This document shows, piece after piece, positions 62,551-64,000 of a DNA stretch of 64,000 nucleotides. The stretch covers positions 124,001 through 188,000 of the forward strand of contig CAXXFR010000029.1 in NCBI GenBank assembly GCA_963667455.2, given 5' to 3'. The first letter of the stretch is position 1, and the number at the start of each line of letters is the position of its first letter. Below the pieces are notes generated by a model, which saw nothing but the letters and a program-made list of their open reading frames with translations, was not told where the DNA came from and ran no database searches. Source of the stretch: Bin55 sp963667455 (GTDB taxonomy: Bacteria > Pseudomonadota > Gammaproteobacteria > Pseudomonadales > Azotimanducaceae). The translations under genes were made by a program, and so were the position numbers.

Positions 62551-63288
62551 CTACTCTCTTGCTGAAATCAACTCGACAATTTCGTGCTGCCAGTCCAGCG
62601 CTTCCTGGTTGTTCGTTACATCCGAGACGAACTCCTGACCGCGTCCTGCCGAAATCAGCCTTGTACACCCAATCCATCGACTCGCTCTGGAGTGATAAGT
62701 CAGGCCAGCCTCACGCAGCCAACTGGGGACGATCCAGTGACTCACACGACTATCGTCTTCGGTCAATCTCAACCTAGGCGAACTGTGCTGAGCTGTTGAT
62801 CCCTGACCGACGTACAACGTATTGTTGATGTTCCACTCTCCGATTGTGTGCGGATGTTGGTGAGTGAATCCCTTCGGCTGTGCTTGAAGACTGGGAGTTG
62901 GGCCAAGACGGATAACTTGATCAACCCGAAGATAGCCGTATATCCGGTGGTGAGGTTCCTTTCTCGGTACTTCGCTGAAAAGCCCAAAGAAAAGAAAGGT
63001 CGATCCCTCGTCTACTCCATTGTTGTCCAAGTGCGATTGAGCCGCGCCTGACTGCCCGAATGCACACTTGCCGTTCTCAAACATTGGATCGTTGTGGCAC
63101 AAGTCGGTGCCGGTGCGATTCCCCTTTGTTGTTCGCTCAACCAGATCTCCCAATCCCAAGTCCTCATAAGTTGTCGATGATCGATTTTCAGTGGGAATAG
63201 GAATGCTAATCGGCCGTCCATCGATAATTGGAGATGGACAACCGCCGCTCGAGGAGTCAAATCCCTTTCGACTGAACACCAATCTCAC
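62551..63288 (-). CDS. Nmad3-like (nucleotide modification associated domain 3) protein
   Basis: 245 residues from GTG 63288 (GTG 63300 also open). I recognise the Nmad3 layout: VFSRKGFDSSSGGCPSP at the N-terminus, ISIPIPTENRSSTTYEDLGLGDLV, CHNDPMFENGKCAFGQSGAAQSHLDNNGV, FLFFGLF, HHRIYGYLRVDQVI, HPHTIGEW and NTLYVGQG. Nmad domains were defined by comparative genomics near DNA-base modification genes, with no proven enzyme activity here. No DNA methyltransferase or phage gene lies next to it. It is downstream of the exonuclease-like gene (minus strand, 32 bp). Confidence 0.65.
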   Translation of the reverse strand: MRLVFSRKGFDSSSGGCPSPIIDGRPISIPIPTENRSSTTYEDLGLGDLVERTTKGNRTGTDLCHNDPMFENGKCAFGQSGAAQSHLDNNGVDEGSTFLFFGLFSEVPRKEPHHRIYGYLRVDQVIRLGPTPSLQAQPKGFTHQHPHTIGEWNINNTLYVGQGSTAQHSSPRLRLTEDDSRVSHWIVPSWLREAGLTYHSRASRWIGCTRLISAGRGQEFVSDVTNNQEALDWQHEIVELISARE

Positions 63289-63332
63289 AGCACTTCGCAC
63301 TATCAGCGAGCGTCGCGGCTATTAGACCGTTA

Positions 63333-64000
63333 TCAGAACCGAAACACAGCCGAAATAGCGCAGTGGTCCGGGGATTCCGCTACTCTGGGACCTTCGTTCA
63401 AGGTTCCTTCAACAAAAAACTCCGATGCCAATGAATCTGCAACGATGTGATCGATAAGCTGATCGTAGCGCTCGTGACACTTGGGTTTAATCGGTGCAGT
63501 GAGCAGAGAAAGCGGTTGATCTGTTGATGAGAGGATCTTCCAACCCCAATCATCAGCGACACTCAGATTTCGATTGAAGTCTCCCAACACCAAGAACGGC
63601 ATGCCCTCCTCAATACGAGCATCGCGCCACCCGGTTAGCAAATTCATCTGTTCGCGCAAGATCCTGCACGATCTCTCTCGACCCTCATCCTCGTCTTGAT
63701 CGCTACTCCAACATCCAGATTTCAAGTGAACGGCAAGCAACCGCAATTCAGTCTCGCCGAGCAACGTTATGTCTACACCCCAGCGATTGTCGTCAGTGTC
63801 AAGTGATAAAGACTTCATATCGTCGTTCCGTCGATACTCCACTCCCTTGCGAATAGCAATACCTGTCGCTTGGTGCTGCAAAAATCGGTCGGTGTACCCC
63901 CAGCACTCACGAGTCGTTTTCCGCTTGGGTCGTTTCGACATCTCGACGTTCCAATCCTCTTCGTAGAAGACTCGATGAGCTGCCGCAGCGTCCTTCACCT
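63333..64000 (-). CDS. Endonuclease/exonuclease/phosphatase family protein (N-terminus outside window)
   Basis: The visible 222 residues are the C-terminal part; the frame is still open at the right edge. Motifs of the DNase I-like fold: LLAVHLKSGCW, PFLVLGDFNRNLS and RVAESPDHCAISAVF (the SDH catalytic His). YDQLIDHIVAD also fits. These enzymes cleave phosphodiesters or phosphomonoesters of nucleic acids, sphingolipids or phosphoinositides. With no N-terminus, secretion cannot be judged. Confidence 0.8.
   Translation of the reverse strand, partial: VKDAAAAHRVFYEEDWNVEMSKRPKRKTTRECWGYTDRFLQHQATGIAIRKGVEYRRNDDMKSLSLDTDDNRWGVDITLLGETELRLLAVHLKSGCWSSDQDEDEGRERSCRILREQMNLLTGWRDARIEEGMPFLVLGDFNRNLSVADDWGWKILSSTDQPLSLLTAPIKPKCHERYDQLIDHIVADSLASEFFVEGTLNEGPRVAESPDHCAISAVFRF

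Noticed and set aside
1..64000. CRISPR array or phage module
   Set aside because: No regularly spaced short repeats, cas genes, capsid or terminase genes were seen on either strand.

Overview
The window looks like a chromosomal segment of a gammaproteobacterium, probably an uncultured marine or host-associated lineage. The class Ia ribonucleotide reductase pair with the long NrdB leader, the DUF349 protein, DinG, a RibB fused to a degenerate RibA domain, and the mix of CaiB-type CoA transferases, PhyH and epoxide hydrolase genes all fit. This assignment is inference; no rRNA is present. Coding density is high on both strands, with one tRNA (Arg, anticodon TCG).

Layout. 1-5.9 kb: end of nrdA, nrdB, an alpha/beta hydrolase and a very large DUF349 protein. 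5.9-12.4 kb: a glycerate-kinase-like P-loop kinase, dinG, a PQQ-type sugar dehydrogenase, a lytic transglycosylase lipoprotein, an orphan C5 DNA methyltransferase and a Bcp peroxiredoxin. 12.4-18 kb: a minus-strand metabolic run (FAH-family hydrolase, Zn alcohol dehydrogenase, pdxA, ribBA, CoA transferase) followed by the tRNA. 18.2-24 kb: an amidohydrolase and an acetoin-dehydrogenase-type operon (E1 alpha, E1 beta, AcoX-like, E2). 24.1-26.5 kb: feoAB.

26.1-32.5 kb is an accessory islet. A 696-bp block (3' end of feoB plus 3' end of an ankyrin gene) occurs twice in direct orientation, exactly 5700 bp apart. It brackets AT-rich cargo: an IS21-type istB relic, a small membrane protein, a 606-residue helical-repeat lipoprotein and a secreted protein with a thrombospondin-3-like calcium motif. 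Full feoB and truncated ank lie on the left; truncated feoB and full ank lie on the right. This is the geometry of a single-crossover (Campbell-type) integration.

33-44 kb: DUF418 membrane protein, PhyH dioxygenase, a MerR-HTH/TPR fusion, a DUF6491-like secreted protein, a CoA transferase and an epoxide hydrolase. Then comes the most unusual locus, a minus-strand operon with a ferritin-like diiron protein, a paralogue that has lost all six predicted iron ligands, two diverged SCP2-like small proteins and an FmdB zinc ribbon. A 10-bp inverted repeat lies in its leader.

44.4-53.8 kb: a DUF3604 metallohydrolase, a HIT protein, a Gld-type ABC system (ATPase, fused permease/GldG, DUF4340) and a D-threonine-aldolase-like enzyme. 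54-58 kb: three tandem GPP34 (GOLPH3-like) proteins and a split AhpD-like pair. 58-64 kb: an ankyrin protein, a SAM methyltransferase and a TPM-domain gene that both carry single-base frameshifts (three in about 750 bp), a YgcG-like protein and LemA, an Nmad3-like protein and the 3' part of an endonuclease/exonuclease/phosphatase gene. Where start sites are uncertain, this is stated in each entry.
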